Positions 27,641 to 37,091 are shown, counted from the stretch's first letter. The stretch: DNA of 64,000 nt from Amycolatopsis suaedae (GCF_004214935.1 NZ_SFCC01000007.1:248001-312000), one strand, 5' to 3'. Notes: a model not told the origin generated them from the sequence alone. Program-made: numbers and translations.

Positions 27641-28810
27641 TCAGGCGGGGGTCAGGACCAGGCCGCTGGTGGGGACGCCGGTGCCGGCGGTGACCAGGAC
27701 CGCCGACGCGCCGGGCACCTGGTTCACCGCGGTGCCGCGGATCTGCCGCACACCCTCGGCGATGCCGTTCATGCCGTGGATGTACGCCTCGCCGAGCTGA
27801 CCGCCGTGCGGGTTCAGCGGCAGCGTCCCGTCCAGCTCCAGCGCACCCGAGGCGACGAAGTCCTTCGCCTCCCCACGCCCGCAGAACCCCAGCTCCTCCA
27901 GCTGCATCAGCACGTACGGCGTGAAGTGGTCGTAGAGCACCGCGACGTCCACATCGGACGGACCGAGACCCGCCTGCGCCCACAGCTGCGTCGCCACCAC
28001 GCCCATCTCCGGCAGCGCCGCGAGGTCGTCGCGGTAGTAGCTGGTCATGACGTACTGGTCGCTCCCGCTGCCCTGCGCCGCGGCCGCTACCACCGCGGGC
28101 GGATGCGCCAGGTCCCTCGCCCGCTCGGCGCTGGTGATCACCAGCGCCACCCCGCCATCGCTCTCCTGACAGCAGTCCAGCAGGTGCAACGGCTCGGCGA
28201 CCCAGCGCGACGCCTGGTGATCGGCGAGCGTGATCGGCTTGCCGTGGAACCAGGCGTTCGGGTTCGTCGCCGCGTGCTTGCGGTCCAGCACCGCCACCCT
28301 GCCGAAGTCCTCGCTGGTCGCGCCGTAAGCGTGCAGGTACCGCCGCGCCACCATGGCCACCGTCGCCGCGGGGGTGGCGATCCCCATCGGGTAATGGAAG
28401 CTGTTGTCCACACCGGACGAGTTCACCTGCTGCGCCGCCGCGGCCTGCACCTGGCCGAACCGCTGCCCGGACCGCTCGTTGAACGCCCGGTACGCCACCA
28501 CAATATCGGCCACACCGGTGGCGACGGCCATCGCCGCCTGCTGCACCGTCGCCGCCGCCGCGCCGCCGCCGTAGTGCACCCGGGAGAAGAAACTCAGCTC
28601 GCCGATCCCCAGCTCCCTGGCCACGGCGATCTCGCTGTTGCCGTCCATCGTGAACGACACCAGCCCGTCCACATCGGACAGTGAAAGCCCCGCGTCGAGC
28701 ACGGCCGACCGCACCGCCTCGCAGGCCAGCCGCAGCTCGCTGCGCCCGGAGTCCTTGGAGAACTCCGTCGCCCCGATCCCGGCGATCGCCGCCGCGCCAC
28801 CCAGCTTCAC
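27641..28810 (-). CDS. ltp2: Ltp2, thiolase-fold retro-aldolase of steroid side-chain degradation
   Basis: A 389-residue lipid-transfer/thiolase-superfamily protein, close to the 386 residues of mycobacterial Ltp2. It starts VKLGGAAAIAGIGATEFSKD and contains RVHYGGGAAAATVQQAAMAV and PLNPHGGQLGEAYIHGMNG. The classical nucleophilic cysteine of thiolases is replaced (VHYGG region), as expected for aldolase-type members. Ltp2 with the DUF35 domain of ChsH2 releases propionyl-CoA and the 17-ketosteroid at the last side-chain step. The GTG at 28810 overlaps the chsH1 stop as GTGA. The longer upstream frame is the chsH1 shadow. Confidence 0.92.
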   Translation of the reverse strand: MKLGGAAAIAGIGATEFSKDSGRSELRLACEAVRSAVLDAGLSLSDVDGLVSFTMDGNSEIAVARELGIGELSFFSRVHYGGGAAAATVQQAAMAVATGVADIVVAYRAFNERSGQRFGQVQAAAAQQVNSSGVDNSFHYPMGIATPAATVAMVARRYLHAYGATSEDFGRVAVLDRKHAATNPNAWFHGKPITLADHQASRWVAEPLHLLDCCQESDGGVALVITSAERARDLAHPPAVVAAAAQGSGSDQYVMTSYYRDDLAALPEMGVVATQLWAQAGLGPSDVDVAVLYDHFTPYVLMQLEELGFCGRGEAKDFVASGALELDGTLPLNPHGGQLGEAYIHGMNGIAEGVRQIRGTAVNQVPGASAVLVTAGTGVPTSGLVLTPA

Positions 28811-29178
28811 GGCACCTCCACGACGACGGTTCCGGTGATGTGCTCCCCCAGCGAACAGGTGCCGGTCACCGCCACCGTCGCCACCGCGCCGTCCCGCGCC
28901 GTGACGCGGCCGGTCAGCACGAGCGTGTCGTAGGCGTAACACGGCACCCCGAGGCGGATCTTGATCGACCGCACCAGCGCGTCCGGCCCAGCCCAGTCGG
29001 TGACGAACCGCTGCACCAGCCCGGTGTCGGTGAGGATGTTGAGGAAGATGTCCTTCGAACCCCGCTCCACGGCCGCGTCCCGGTCGTGATGGACGTCCTG
29101 GAAGTCCCTCGTGGCGACGGCCGTGCTGACGACCAGCGTCGGCGTCACCTCGATCCGCAGCGGCGGCAGCTCGGTCAC
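28807..29178 (-). CDS. chsH1: ChsH1, small MaoC-like subunit of the steroid enoyl-CoA hydratase
   Basis: A 123-residue single hot-dog (MaoC-like) protein, near the 129 residues of Rv3541c. The strand segment VATRDFQDVHHDRDAAVERG (residues 23-42) carries the active-site Asp and His of the hydratase. It pairs with ChsH2 to form a heterotetramer that hydrates the 3-OPDC-CoA enoyl thioester. GTGA overlaps couple it to chsH2 upstream and ltp2 downstream. Confidence 0.91.
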   Translation of the reverse strand: MTELPPLRIEVTPTLVVSTAVATRDFQDVHHDRDAAVERGSKDIFLNILTDTGLVQRFVTDWAGPDALVRSIKIRLGVPCYAYDTLVLTGRVTARDGAVATVAVTGTCSLGEHITGTVVVEVP

Positions 29179-30098
29179 GGCGCCACCGTCCAGGCCGGCA
29201 GGGTCAGCTCGTCGTCCACCCGCAGGAACACCGCCTCGACGGCGAGTCCGATGTGGACCTCGTCCGGCAGGACGTCCACCAGCTCGCCGAGCACCCGGAC
29301 CCCCTCCTCCAGCTCGACCAGCGCCACCACGAACGGCAGCGTCTTGCCGGGCACCGCCGGGTGGTGGTGCACGACGTAGCTGTACACCGTGCCCTTCCCG
29401 CTGGCGACGATCCAGTCCGGCCGCGCCGAGAGGTCACCGTCCGGCGGCATCGGCCCGGGCGGGTGCCGCAGCACGTCACCCCATCGCTGGATCCGCAGCT
29501 CACCGAGCCGCGTACCCTCCCAGAAGAACGCCGTGTCCGCACTGATCACCGGCCGCAGCACACCCGCCGAACCCACGTCGCGGACCGGCCCGGCACCCGG
29601 CGGCCGGAACTTCAGCACCCGGAACAGCATGTCCGCCACCAGCTCGTCGCCGACGTACCAGTTGGTGCGGGTGGTGACGAACCAGCCCTCACCCAGCGCG
29701 GTCCGCTTCGGGCCGACAACGCTCTCCAGCCGCGTCGTCGCGCTGACGTGCTCGCCGTGCCGCAGGTAGCGGTGGTAGGTCTGCTCGGAGTTGGTCGCCA
29801 CCACCGAGGTGAACCCGGCCTCGTCGAGGACCGACACCATCACCCCCAGCGGGTCCTCCGGGCCACGGCTGCCGTGCAGGCCGCGCATGGTCCACACCTG
29901 GACCATCGCCGGGGGCGCCACCGGTCCACCGTGGACGGACGCCGCCGCGGCGTCCGGGTCGGTGTAGACCGGGTTGGCGTCGCCGATGGCCTCGACCCAG
30001 TTGTTGATCATGGCCTGGTTGACCGGGTCCCGCGCGGGCTCCGCCGGCGACTCACCCTGCTCGACGAGCCGGGCCGCGGTCTCGGTGATGGCATTCAT
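29175..30098 (-). CDS. chsH2: ChsH2, MaoC-DUF35 subunit of steroid enoyl-CoA hydratase and Ltp2 partner
   Basis: A 307-residue two-domain protein: an N-terminal MaoC-like domain (about residues 1-170, with YTDPDAAAASVHGGPVAPPA and RYLRHGEHVSATTRLESVVG) and a C-terminal DUF35 OB-fold domain (about 200-305, with KGTVYSYVVHHHPAVPG). The MaoC part joins ChsH1, while the DUF35 part binds Ltp2 in the aldolase complex. The ATG at 30098 overlaps the fadE29 stop as ATGA; the frame open further upstream is the fadE29 shadow. Domain order equals M. tuberculosis Rv3542c. Confidence 0.92.
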   Translation of the reverse strand: MNAITETAARLVEQGESPAEPARDPVNQAMINNWVEAIGDANPVYTDPDAAAASVHGGPVAPPAMVQVWTMRGLHGSRGPEDPLGVMVSVLDEAGFTSVVATNSEQTYHRYLRHGEHVSATTRLESVVGPKRTALGEGWFVTTRTNWYVGDELVADMLFRVLKFRPPGAGPVRDVGSAGVLRPVISADTAFFWEGTRLGELRIQRWGDVLRHPPGPMPPDGDLSARPDWIVASGKGTVYSYVVHHHPAVPGKTLPFVVALVELEEGVRVLGELVDVLPDEVHIGLAVEAVFLRVDDELTLPAWTVAP

Positions 30099-31240
30099 CG
30101 CGGCACCCTCGGCAGCCCCAGGCCCGCCGTCGCGATCAGCTCTCGCTGCACCTCGTTGACCCCTCCGCCGAACGTGAGCACCAGGTTGCGCTTGGCCAGG
30201 ACGTCCAGCCACTCGGCCAGCACAGCCGTCTCCGGCTCCGCCGTGTCGCCGTGCCTGCCCACCAGCTCGGTCAGCTGCCGGGCGGCCCGCTGGATGCGCT
30301 CGGAGCCGAACACCTTGGTCGCCGACGCATCCGCGACCGCCACCCCACCGGACGCGGCGACCTGCCAGTTGAGCAGCTCGTTGATCCGCACGACGGCCCG
30401 CGTCTCGGCCAGCGCGGCCCGCACGTCCGGCAGGCCGAGCCGGTCGCGTGCCGCCGCCCAGTCCCTGACCCGGTCGTACAACGCGGCGATCCGGCCGGCC
30501 GGCCCGAGCATGACCCGCTCGTGGTTGAGCTGGGTGGTGATCAGCTTCCAGCCCTCGTTCTCCTTGCCCACCAGCCGGTTCACCGGCACCCGCACGCCGG
30601 AGTAGTAGGTGGCGTTGACGTGGTGCGCGCCGTCGCAGGTGATGATCGGCGTCCACGAGTAGCCCGGGTCGTCGGTGTCGACGATGAGGATCGAGATCCC
30701 GCGGTGCTTGGGCGCGTCCGGATCGGTGCGCACGGCCAGCCAGATGTGGTCCGCGTCGTGCCCGCCGGTGGTGAAGATCTTCTGCCCGTTGACGACGTAG
30801 TGGTCGCCGTCGCGGACGGCGCTGGTGCGCAGCGACGCCAGGTCGGTGCCGGCGTCCGGCTCGGTGTACCCGATGGCGAAGTGCACCTCACCGGCGAGGA
30901 TCCGCGGCAGGAACTCCGCCTTCTGCTCCGGCGTTCCGTACGCCTGCAACGTCGGGCCGACGGTCTGCAGCGTCACCGCGGGCAGCGGAACGTCGGCACG
31001 CGCCGCCTCGTCGACGAACAGGTGCTGCTCGACGTCGCCGAACCCGCGCCCGCCGTACTCGACCGGCCAGCCGACACCCAGCCAGCCGTCGCGGCCGAGC
31101 CTGCGCACGACGTCGCGGTACACCGTCCCGTGCCGCTCACGCAGCAGCAGGTGCCGTTCCTCCGCGGTCATCAGGCCGGCGAAGTACTCCCGCAGTTCGG
31201 CCCGCAGCCGCCGCTGGTCCGGGGTCAGCTCGATGTGCAT
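30095..31240 (-). CDS. fadE29: FadE29 (ChsE2), acyl-CoA dehydrogenase subunit of side-chain degradation
   Basis: A 381-residue acyl-CoA dehydrogenase. IGYTEPDAGTDLASLRTSAV is the FAD-contact region, NGQKIFTTGGHDADHIWLAV the middle domain, and FGGGVNEVQRELIATAGLGL the C-terminus. It pairs with FadE28 in an alpha2beta2 complex that dehydrogenates the 3-carbon side-chain CoA thioester (3-OPC-CoA). Its ATG is 1 bp after the fadE28 stop. Operon order fadE28-fadE29-chsH2-chsH1-ltp2 equals M. tuberculosis Rv3544c-Rv3540c. Confidence 0.93.
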   Translation of the reverse strand: MHIELTPDQRRLRAELREYFAGLMTAEERHLLLRERHGTVYRDVVRRLGRDGWLGVGWPVEYGGRGFGDVEQHLFVDEAARADVPLPAVTLQTVGPTLQAYGTPEQKAEFLPRILAGEVHFAIGYTEPDAGTDLASLRTSAVRDGDHYVVNGQKIFTTGGHDADHIWLAVRTDPDAPKHRGISILIVDTDDPGYSWTPIITCDGAHHVNATYYSGVRVPVNRLVGKENEGWKLITTQLNHERVMLGPAGRIAALYDRVRDWAAARDRLGLPDVRAALAETRAVVRINELLNWQVAASGGVAVADASATKVFGSERIQRAARQLTELVGRHGDTAEPETAVLAEWLDVLAKRNLVLTFGGGVNEVQRELIATAGLGLPRVPR

Positions 31241-31241
31241 C

Positions 31242-32249
31242 TCAGACCTCCACCCGGGCCAGCCGCTCGGTCTGGCCGCCGGTGAACCGGACGAGGTCGG
31301 CCACCAGCGAGGAGTACCGGTGCAGCGGGTAGTCCGCGTCGACGCCCAGTCCGCCGTGCAGGTGATGGCAGGTCGCCATGGCCAGTGGCGCCTGGTCGGC
31401 GAACCAGTACGCCGCTATGTCCACATCGGACTGATCACCGGTCCACCCGGCCGTCAGCGTGGCGAGGTGGACGGTGCGGGCGGCGATGTAGACGTCGGCG
31501 ACCTGGCCCGCGACGGCCTGGAACGCCGCCAGCGGACGGCCGAACTGGTGCCGGGACGCCAGGTGTGCCGTGGTCAGGTCCAGCGCACCGGCCAGTGCGC
31601 CGTCGCCGACGGCCAGTGCGCCCAGCGTGGCGAACCGGTACACCGCGGCGACGTCCGGGCCGAGCCGCTGGGCCGGTGTGCCGTCGAAACGCACCGTGTA
31701 CTCCGGCGTCGCCCCCGCGGCGTGGCTCGCCGCCGCGTCCACCGGGCCGTCGACGACGAACACCGCGGGCTCGCCGTCCTCGGCCGTCGCGGTCACCACG
31801 GTCCTCGCCGCCTCGGCGGCGTACGGGACGCCGGTCTTGGTGCCGCTCAGCGTCCAGCCGCGGTCGGACCTGGCGGACACGGCAGGCCGCGCGGGGAACG
31901 GGCGCGACGGCTCGTGCAGTGCCGCGGTCAGCAGTTCGTCACCGGTGGCGGCACCGGGCAGCCACGCCGCCCGCTGCTCGGCCGTCGCCAGCTCGGCCAG
32001 CGGCAGCACTCCCAGCGCCAGCGTGGCCAGCGCCGGAACCGGTGCGGCGGCCCGCCCCACCTCGGTGAGCAGCGCGCACACCCCGCCGGTGCCGAGTCCG
32101 TCGCCGTCCAGGTCCTCGGGCAGGGCGACGGCCAGCAGCCCGGCCTTCGCCAGCGCCGGCCAGGCCTGCCCGGTGCCGGCCTCGCCGCGCAGCACCTCAG
32201 CGGCGAGGCCGGCCACCGCCTGCACGCTGTCGTCGGGCCTGAAGTCCAC
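31242..32249 (-). CDS. fadE28: FadE28 (ChsE1), short acyl-CoA dehydrogenase subunit
   Basis: A 335-residue partner subunit of FadE29. The C-terminal helices contain ASRHQFGRPLAAFQAVAGQV and CHHLHGGLGVDADYPLHRYS, while the N-terminal domain is reduced, typical of the beta subunit. The GTG at 32249 gives VDFRPDDSVQAVAGLAAEVL, matching mycobacterial FadE28 starts, and has GGGAG at good spacing; two in-frame GTG codons lie just upstream. It leads the side-chain operon, 19 bp downstream of a perfect KstR box. Confidence 0.91.
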   Translation of the reverse strand: MDFRPDDSVQAVAGLAAEVLRGEAGTGQAWPALAKAGLLAVALPEDLDGDGLGTGGVCALLTEVGRAAAPVPALATLALGVLPLAELATAEQRAAWLPGAATGDELLTAALHEPSRPFPARPAVSARSDRGWTLSGTKTGVPYAAEAARTVVTATAEDGEPAVFVVDGPVDAAASHAAGATPEYTVRFDGTPAQRLGPDVAAVYRFATLGALAVGDGALAGALDLTTAHLASRHQFGRPLAAFQAVAGQVADVYIAARTVHLATLTAGWTGDQSDVDIAAYWFADQAPLAMATCHHLHGGLGVDADYPLHRYSSLVADLVRFTGGQTERLARVEV

Positions 32250-32267
32250 GCTCACTCCCACAGGTAT

Positions 32268-32281
32268 TGAAACCTGTTCTA
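32268..32281. promoter_or_regulatory. KstR operator for the fadE28-fadE29-chsH2-chsH1-ltp2 operon
   Basis: TGAAACCTGTTCTA matches TnnAACnnGTTnnA at every fixed position. It lies in the 44-bp gap between the upstream acyltransferase stop and the fadE28 start, on the leftward promoter side. Confidence 0.88.
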
Positions 32282-32293
32282 GTTTTAGCGGAT

Positions 32294-33670
32294 TCAGCGA
32301 GCGTCGGCAAGTTCCCTCAAGGCACGGGGAATTCCGTCCGCGAGCGACCACAGGTCAGGAACGAGTTCTCGTGCGGCGATGAGACCGACGTGGACGCGGC
32401 CGTCGTAGGACAGCACGGTCAGGTTCAGCGCCGCGCCGTGGAACACCGGGCCGAACGGGTACAGCCCGGTGATCCGGGACCCGAGCAGGTACAGCGGCAT
32501 CGGCGGGCCGGCCACGTTGGACACCACGAGGTTGTGCACCACCGGGTGCCGGTCGGCCAGCCGCAGTGCCGAGTAGGCACGCACGGCCAGCCCGAACACG
32601 ATCGGCCCGGAGAACTGCGCCCAGTCGGCGAGCATGTCGGCGTGGATGCTGTGGTGGTGCTCCTTGGCCAGCCGGGTGCCCTCGGCCAGCGCGAACACGC
32701 GTGCGGCCGGGTCGGGCAGGTGGGTGGGCAGCGCGGCGAAGAACGCCGACACCTTGTTGGAACCGTCGGCGCGCTCGGTGCGGCCGTGCACCGACACCGG
32801 CACGGTCGCCACCAGCGGCTCGTCCGGCAGCTCGGCCCGCGCCAGCAGGAACTCCCGCAGCGCACCGGCGCAGACGGCCAGCACGACGTCGTTCACCGTG
32901 ACGTCGAACGCGTTCTTGACGGCCTTGATCTCGTCCAGCCCGACACTGGCCCAGGCGACGCTGCGGTGGCCGGTGATCGTGCCGTTGAGCGAGGTCCTCG
33001 GCGCCGTGAACGGCACCGGCATCCCCTGCCCGCGCAGTGCCCTGCCGACCCAGCGCGGCGCCATGGCCACCAGCTCCGGCAGCAGCCTGGCGACGTCGAG
33101 CGGCTGCCGGACCAGCGCCACCGCGCTCCCGGCCAGCAGGCGCAACGGGTTCGGCGGTGGTGGCAGCGCGCCGGGTGGCTCGGGCGGCTGCGCGTCCGGC
33201 TCGGTGGACGCCAGCGCGGCGACCAGGTTCGCCCCGCCGACCCCGTCCGCGTTGGCGTGGTGGGTCTTGACCAGCACCGCGACGGTGCCGCCGGTCTCCG
33301 GGTCCAGTCCGGAGATGACGTACATCTCCCACAGCGGCTTACGCCGGTCCAGTGGCTGCGCGGCCAGGTGGGCACACAGCTCGGCCAGCTCCCGCCGTCC
33401 GCCCGGCGCCGGTACGGCGATGTGGTGCAGGTGGTGGTCGAGGTCGAAGTCCTCGTCGTCCACCCAGAGCGGGTGGGTGAAGTTGAGCGGCGGGTTGTAC
33501 AGCCTGCGGCGGAACGCCGGGGTCACCGTCACCCGGCCGGCCAGCCGCCGCGCGAACCGGGCGAAGGAGAAGCCGGTGCCGTCCAGCATGGCCACACCGC
33601 AGATGTTCAGCGGCTGCGCCGAGGTCTCCAGGTACAAAAAACTCGCGTCGAGTCCACTCAGCCGCTGCAT
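32294..33670 (-). CDS. Wax ester synthase/diacylglycerol acyltransferase family protein
   Basis: A 458-residue WS/DGAT. The condensation-type active site HHANADG is at residues 137-143 and the second motif VTVNDVVLAVCAGALREFLL lies mid-protein, with VSNVAGPPMPLYLLGSRITG near the C-terminus, all standard for the family. Such enzymes esterify acyl-CoA to diacylglycerol or fatty alcohol, making storage lipids. Its placement just upstream of the side-chain operon suggests that propionyl- or acetyl-CoA from sterols may be stored as lipid; that link is inference. No KstR box is visible at its own start. The 45-bp gap before fadE28 implies independent transcription. Confidence 0.88.
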   Translation of the reverse strand: MQRLSGLDASFLYLETSAQPLNICGVAMLDGTGFSFARFARRLAGRVTVTPAFRRRLYNPPLNFTHPLWVDDEDFDLDHHLHHIAVPAPGGRRELAELCAHLAAQPLDRRKPLWEMYVISGLDPETGGTVAVLVKTHHANADGVGGANLVAALASTEPDAQPPEPPGALPPPPNPLRLLAGSAVALVRQPLDVARLLPELVAMAPRWVGRALRGQGMPVPFTAPRTSLNGTITGHRSVAWASVGLDEIKAVKNAFDVTVNDVVLAVCAGALREFLLARAELPDEPLVATVPVSVHGRTERADGSNKVSAFFAALPTHLPDPAARVFALAEGTRLAKEHHHSIHADMLADWAQFSGPIVFGLAVRAYSALRLADRHPVVHNLVVSNVAGPPMPLYLLGSRITGLYPFGPVFHGAALNLTVLSYDGRVHVGLIAARELVPDLWSLADGIPRALRELADAR

Positions 33671-33741
33671 GAACAGCAGCGTAAGCGCCCGGACGGTGCC
33701 TGTCCCGTGCCCGGCGGCCGGGCGCGACCTATCCTCGGCTC

Positions 33742-34986
33742 ATGCGGCCAGGCTTCCCCGTGCGGCGTGCGCTGACGCTCGCGCTCGCCGCCAACGCGTT
33801 GCGCCCGATGCGGGCGAGGTCCACCGCGATCCCCGCGTTCTTCGCGGGCTGGCTCACCGCCGAGCTGGCACCCCAGCTGCTGGCGGTGACCGCGGCCGAC
33901 GTCGCCGCCCACACCGCCCGCCACGGCCTGCGCAGGCCCTCCGACCGGGTGGGACTGGCGCTGGCCGGGCTGTCCGCGGCCGGGCTGGGGGCGTTGATCA
34001 CCGGCGCCCGGCGGGCCGACCGGGAGATGACCGACGCGCTGACCGAGGCACTCGGGCAGGACTACGCCGACCGGCTGGAACCCGCCGAGCCCTCGGCCTT
34101 CCTGCGGCAGCTGGCGTGGCCGTTCCGGATGAGCGACCCGCGGGTCAGGCGGGACCGCGACATCGCCTACGCACCCGGCGGGCGGCGGTTCCTGCTCGAC
34201 GTCTACCGGCCGGTCGAGCCGGTGTCCGGCGCGCCGGTGCTGCTGCAGATCCACGGCGGCGCGTGGGTGATCGGCAACAAGGACCAGCAGGGCATCCCGC
34301 TGATGCTGCACATGGCCCGCCGGGGCTGGGTGTGCGTGGCCGTCAACTACCCGCTCTCCCCCGCGTCGGCCTGGCCGGAGCACGTCGTCGGCGTCAAGCG
34401 GGCGATGGCCTGGGTCCGCGAGAACATCGCCGACTACGGCGGCGATCCGTCGTTCGTGGCCGCCACCGGCGGGTCCGCGGGCGGTCACCTCGCGGCGCTG
34501 CTCGCGCTGACCGCGGGCGACGACCGGTTCCAGCCGGGCTTCACCGGCGCCGACACCAGCGTCCAGGCCTGCGTCCCGCACTACGGCGTGTACGACTTCG
34601 CCGCCACCAGCGGCTCACGGGCCAGCGCGGCGCGGCTGCGGCTGCTGTCGCGGCGGGTCGTCGGCAAGGACCCGGTGCGGTTCCTCGACGACTACGTCGC
34701 CTCGTCGCCACTGGACCGGATCACCGACGCGGCGCCGCCGTTCCTGGTGATCCACGGCGCGCACGACACGATCGTGCCGGTGCGCGAGGCGCGGCTGTTC
34801 ACCGAGCGGCTGCGCGAGGTCTCGGCCAACCCGGTGGCCTACGCGGAGATCTCCGGCGCGCAGCACGCCTTCGACGTGTTCCCGTCGATCCGCAGTGCCC
34901 ACGTGGTGCGCGGGGTGCGGCAGTTCCTGGAGTGGACCTACCTCAACCGCGAGGTAACCCGAGAATCCGCTCCGCCGCGACGTTGA
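33742..34986 (+). CDS. HSL-type alpha/beta hydrolase (esterase/lipase)
   Basis: A 414-residue esterase of the hormone-sensitive-lipase family. The oxyanion motif HGGAWVIGNK is at about residues 171-180, the nucleophile elbow GGSAGGH about 250, the aspartate lies in IHGAHDTIVP and the histidine in GAQHAFDVF. An extra N-terminal region of about 120 residues with hydrophobic stretches resembles mycobacterial LipC-type proteins. It may release sterol esters or glycerides, but the substrate is unknown. Its last 44 bp overlap the 3' end of fadE34 on the other strand. Confidence 0.85.
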   Translation: MRPGFPVRRALTLALAANALRPMRARSTAIPAFFAGWLTAELAPQLLAVTAADVAAHTARHGLRRPSDRVGLALAGLSAAGLGALITGARRADREMTDALTEALGQDYADRLEPAEPSAFLRQLAWPFRMSDPRVRRDRDIAYAPGGRRFLLDVYRPVEPVSGAPVLLQIHGGAWVIGNKDQQGIPLMLHMARRGWVCVAVNYPLSPASAWPEHVVGVKRAMAWVRENIADYGGDPSFVAATGGSAGGHLAALLALTAGDDRFQPGFTGADTSVQACVPHYGVYDFAATSGSRASAARLRLLSRRVVGKDPVRFLDDYVASSPLDRITDAAPPFLVIHGAHDTIVPVREARLFTERLREVSANPVAYAEISGAQHAFDVFPSIRSAHVVRGVRQFLEWTYLNREVTRESAPPRR

Positions 34987-37066
34987 GCAGCACCTGCGTG
35001 GTGCCGCCCGCGATGCTCAGGCAGCGGGTGAGCAGCAGTTCGTGCTGCAGGTCCGCTGCCGACTCGCCGACACCGTCGGGGCCGCACAGCTCCAGCGCCG
35101 TCTCGGCGAGGTCCTGCCGGTGCCGTACGCCGACCAGCTTGCGCACGCTCGACTCGGCGCCGGGCTGCTGACCGGCCAGCCGCCGCAGGGCCGTCCGCAG
35201 GTCCAGCAGCGTGCCCGCGGCCCCCTCGGCGACCAGTGCGCCCACCCGGTCGAGCACCAGCGGATCGCCGTCGAGTCCGGCCGCCCGCACGGCGTCGAGC
35301 AGCGCCTGCACGCCCTCACCGACCGACGAGCCGCCGCCCATCGCCACGCGCTCGTTGGCCAGCGTCGTGCGGGCCAGCGCCCAGCCGCCGTTCACCTCGC
35401 CGACCACCAGGTCGTCGGGCACGAACACCCGGTCGAGGAAGACCTCGTTGAACCGCGCGACGCCGGTGATCTCCCGCAGCGGGCGGACGGTGATGCCCGG
35501 CGAGCCCATGTCGACGAGGAAGTAGGTGATGCCGCGGTGCTTGGGCGCGTCCGGATCGGTGCGGGCCAGGCAGATCGCCCAGTCGGCCTCGGTGGCCAGC
35601 GACGTCCACACCTTCTGCCCGGACAGCAGCCAGCCACCGTCGCCGCGGACCGCCTCGGTACGCAACGCGGCGAGGTCGGAACCGGCTTCCGGTTCGCTGA
35701 ACAGCTGGCACCAGGTGATCTCGCCACGCAGCGTCGGGCCCACGAACCGGTCCCGCTGGGCCTCGGTGCCGTGCCCGAGGATGGTGGGCACCGCCCAGCC
35801 GCCGATCACCAGGTCGGGGCGGCTGATCCCGGCGCGGCCGAGTTCGGCGTCGATGGCCAGCTGCAGTTCCGGTGAGGCGTCCAGCCCGTGCGGGCTCGGC
35901 CAGTGCGGGGCGAGGTAGCCGGACTCGGCCAGCAGGGCGCGCCGCCGCTCCGGCGGCGCCTCGGCGATCCGGTCCACGGTCGCCCGCACGGCGGGGTCGG
36001 GCTCGACCCGCACACCCAGCTCCCTGCGCACCCCGGCAAGCGCCAGCTCGGCCGTCCGGCGCCGCCAGCGTGCACTACCGCCGGCCAGCTGCCGGACGGC
36101 CAGTGCCCGGCGCAGGTAGAGGTGGGCGTCGTGTTCCCAGGTGAACCCGATGCCGCCGAGCACCTGGACGCAGTCCTTGGCGTTGCCGACCGCGGCGTCC
36201 AGCGCGGTCGCGGCGGCGGTCGCTGCGGCCAGCTCGGCCGGCCCGGGATCGCCGTCGGCGGCCCTGGCGGCGTCCCAGGCCACCGCCGCGGCGACCTCGG
36301 CCCGGCAGAGCATCTCCGCGCACAGGTGCTTGACCGCCTGGAACGAGCCGATCGGCCTGCCGAACTGCTCGCGGACCCGCGCGTACTCGGTCGCCGTGCG
36401 CAGGCACCAGTCCGCGACGCCGGCCGCCTCGGCCGCGGCCAGCGCCGTGGCCGCCGTCCGGACGTGGCCTTCGCCGACGCCGGTCAGCCGGTGCACCGCC
36501 GTCACGCCGGTGAGCGTGACGTGGGCCAGCGCGCGGGAGAAGTCGAGCGAACGGACCGTTCGCACGTCCAGGCCGGCGGTTCCGGGCGGGACGACCCACC
36601 AGCCGTCGCCGACCGGGAGGATCAGGTGAGTGCGGTCGTCGACGTCGGCGACCGGCCCCAGGTCGGCGGTCAGCGGGTCGGCGGTCAGCGGACTTCGCGG
36701 CAGCACGACGGTGACCCGCGCCGTGCCGTCGGCCAGGCCGGTGACCAGCTCCTTCACCGTGGAATTCTCCGCGCAGCCGCCCAGCAGCCAGCCCGCCAGC
36801 ACGGCCGACGCGACCGGGCCGGGGGCCAGCTCGGCGGCCGCCCGCTCGACCCCGGCGGCGGCGTCGGCCAGCGACGCGCCCGCGCCGCCGAGCCGCTCCG
36901 GGACGGCGACGGTGAATAGGCCGATCGTGGCCAGGCCCGGCAGCAGCGCGGCGGCGTCCCCGCCGTCCTCCAGCGCGCGGACCAGCTCGACGGGATGCTC
37001 CCGCGCGGCCCACGCCCGGATCGAGTCGGCCAGTGCTCGCTGCTCGTCGGTGATCGCGATCGGCAT
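34943..37066 (-). CDS. fadE34: FadE34 (ChsE3), double-length acyl-CoA dehydrogenase
   Basis: A 707-residue protein with two fused acyl-CoA dehydrogenase units, matching the 711 residues of mycobacterial FadE34. The N-terminal half (about 1-340) resembles a short subunit (REQFGRPIGSFQAVKHLCAE) and the C-terminal half (about 350-700) a full FadE (FSEPEAGSDLAALRTEAVRG and AGGTTQVLLNVAAERILGLP). The fusion replaces the two-gene heterotetramers used elsewhere. It acts on steroid side-chain CoA thioesters. It is divergent from kstR with a KstR box between them, exactly as in M. tuberculosis. ATG 37066. Confidence 0.92.
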   Translation of the reverse strand: MPIAITDEQRALADSIRAWAAREHPVELVRALEDGGDAAALLPGLATIGLFTVAVPERLGGAGASLADAAAGVERAAAELAPGPVASAVLAGWLLGGCAENSTVKELVTGLADGTARVTVVLPRSPLTADPLTADLGPVADVDDRTHLILPVGDGWWVVPPGTAGLDVRTVRSLDFSRALAHVTLTGVTAVHRLTGVGEGHVRTAATALAAAEAAGVADWCLRTATEYARVREQFGRPIGSFQAVKHLCAEMLCRAEVAAAVAWDAARAADGDPGPAELAAATAAATALDAAVGNAKDCVQVLGGIGFTWEHDAHLYLRRALAVRQLAGGSARWRRRTAELALAGVRRELGVRVEPDPAVRATVDRIAEAPPERRRALLAESGYLAPHWPSPHGLDASPELQLAIDAELGRAGISRPDLVIGGWAVPTILGHGTEAQRDRFVGPTLRGEITWCQLFSEPEAGSDLAALRTEAVRGDGGWLLSGQKVWTSLATEADWAICLARTDPDAPKHRGITYFLVDMGSPGITVRPLREITGVARFNEVFLDRVFVPDDLVVGEVNGGWALARTTLANERVAMGGGSSVGEGVQALLDAVRAAGLDGDPLVLDRVGALVAEGAAGTLLDLRTALRRLAGQQPGAESSVRKLVGVRHRQDLAETALELCGPDGVGESAADLQHELLLTRCLSIAGGTTQVLLNVAAERILGLPRG

Positions 37067-37077
37067 GCGGCCGATTG

Positions 37078-37091
37078 TAGAACGTGTTTCA
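37078..37091. promoter_or_regulatory. KstR operator next to fadE34
   Basis: TAGAACGTGTTTCA agrees with TnnAACnnGTTnnA at all fixed bases. It starts 12 bp upstream of the fadE34 ATG, so it should repress the leftward gene. Confidence 0.88.
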
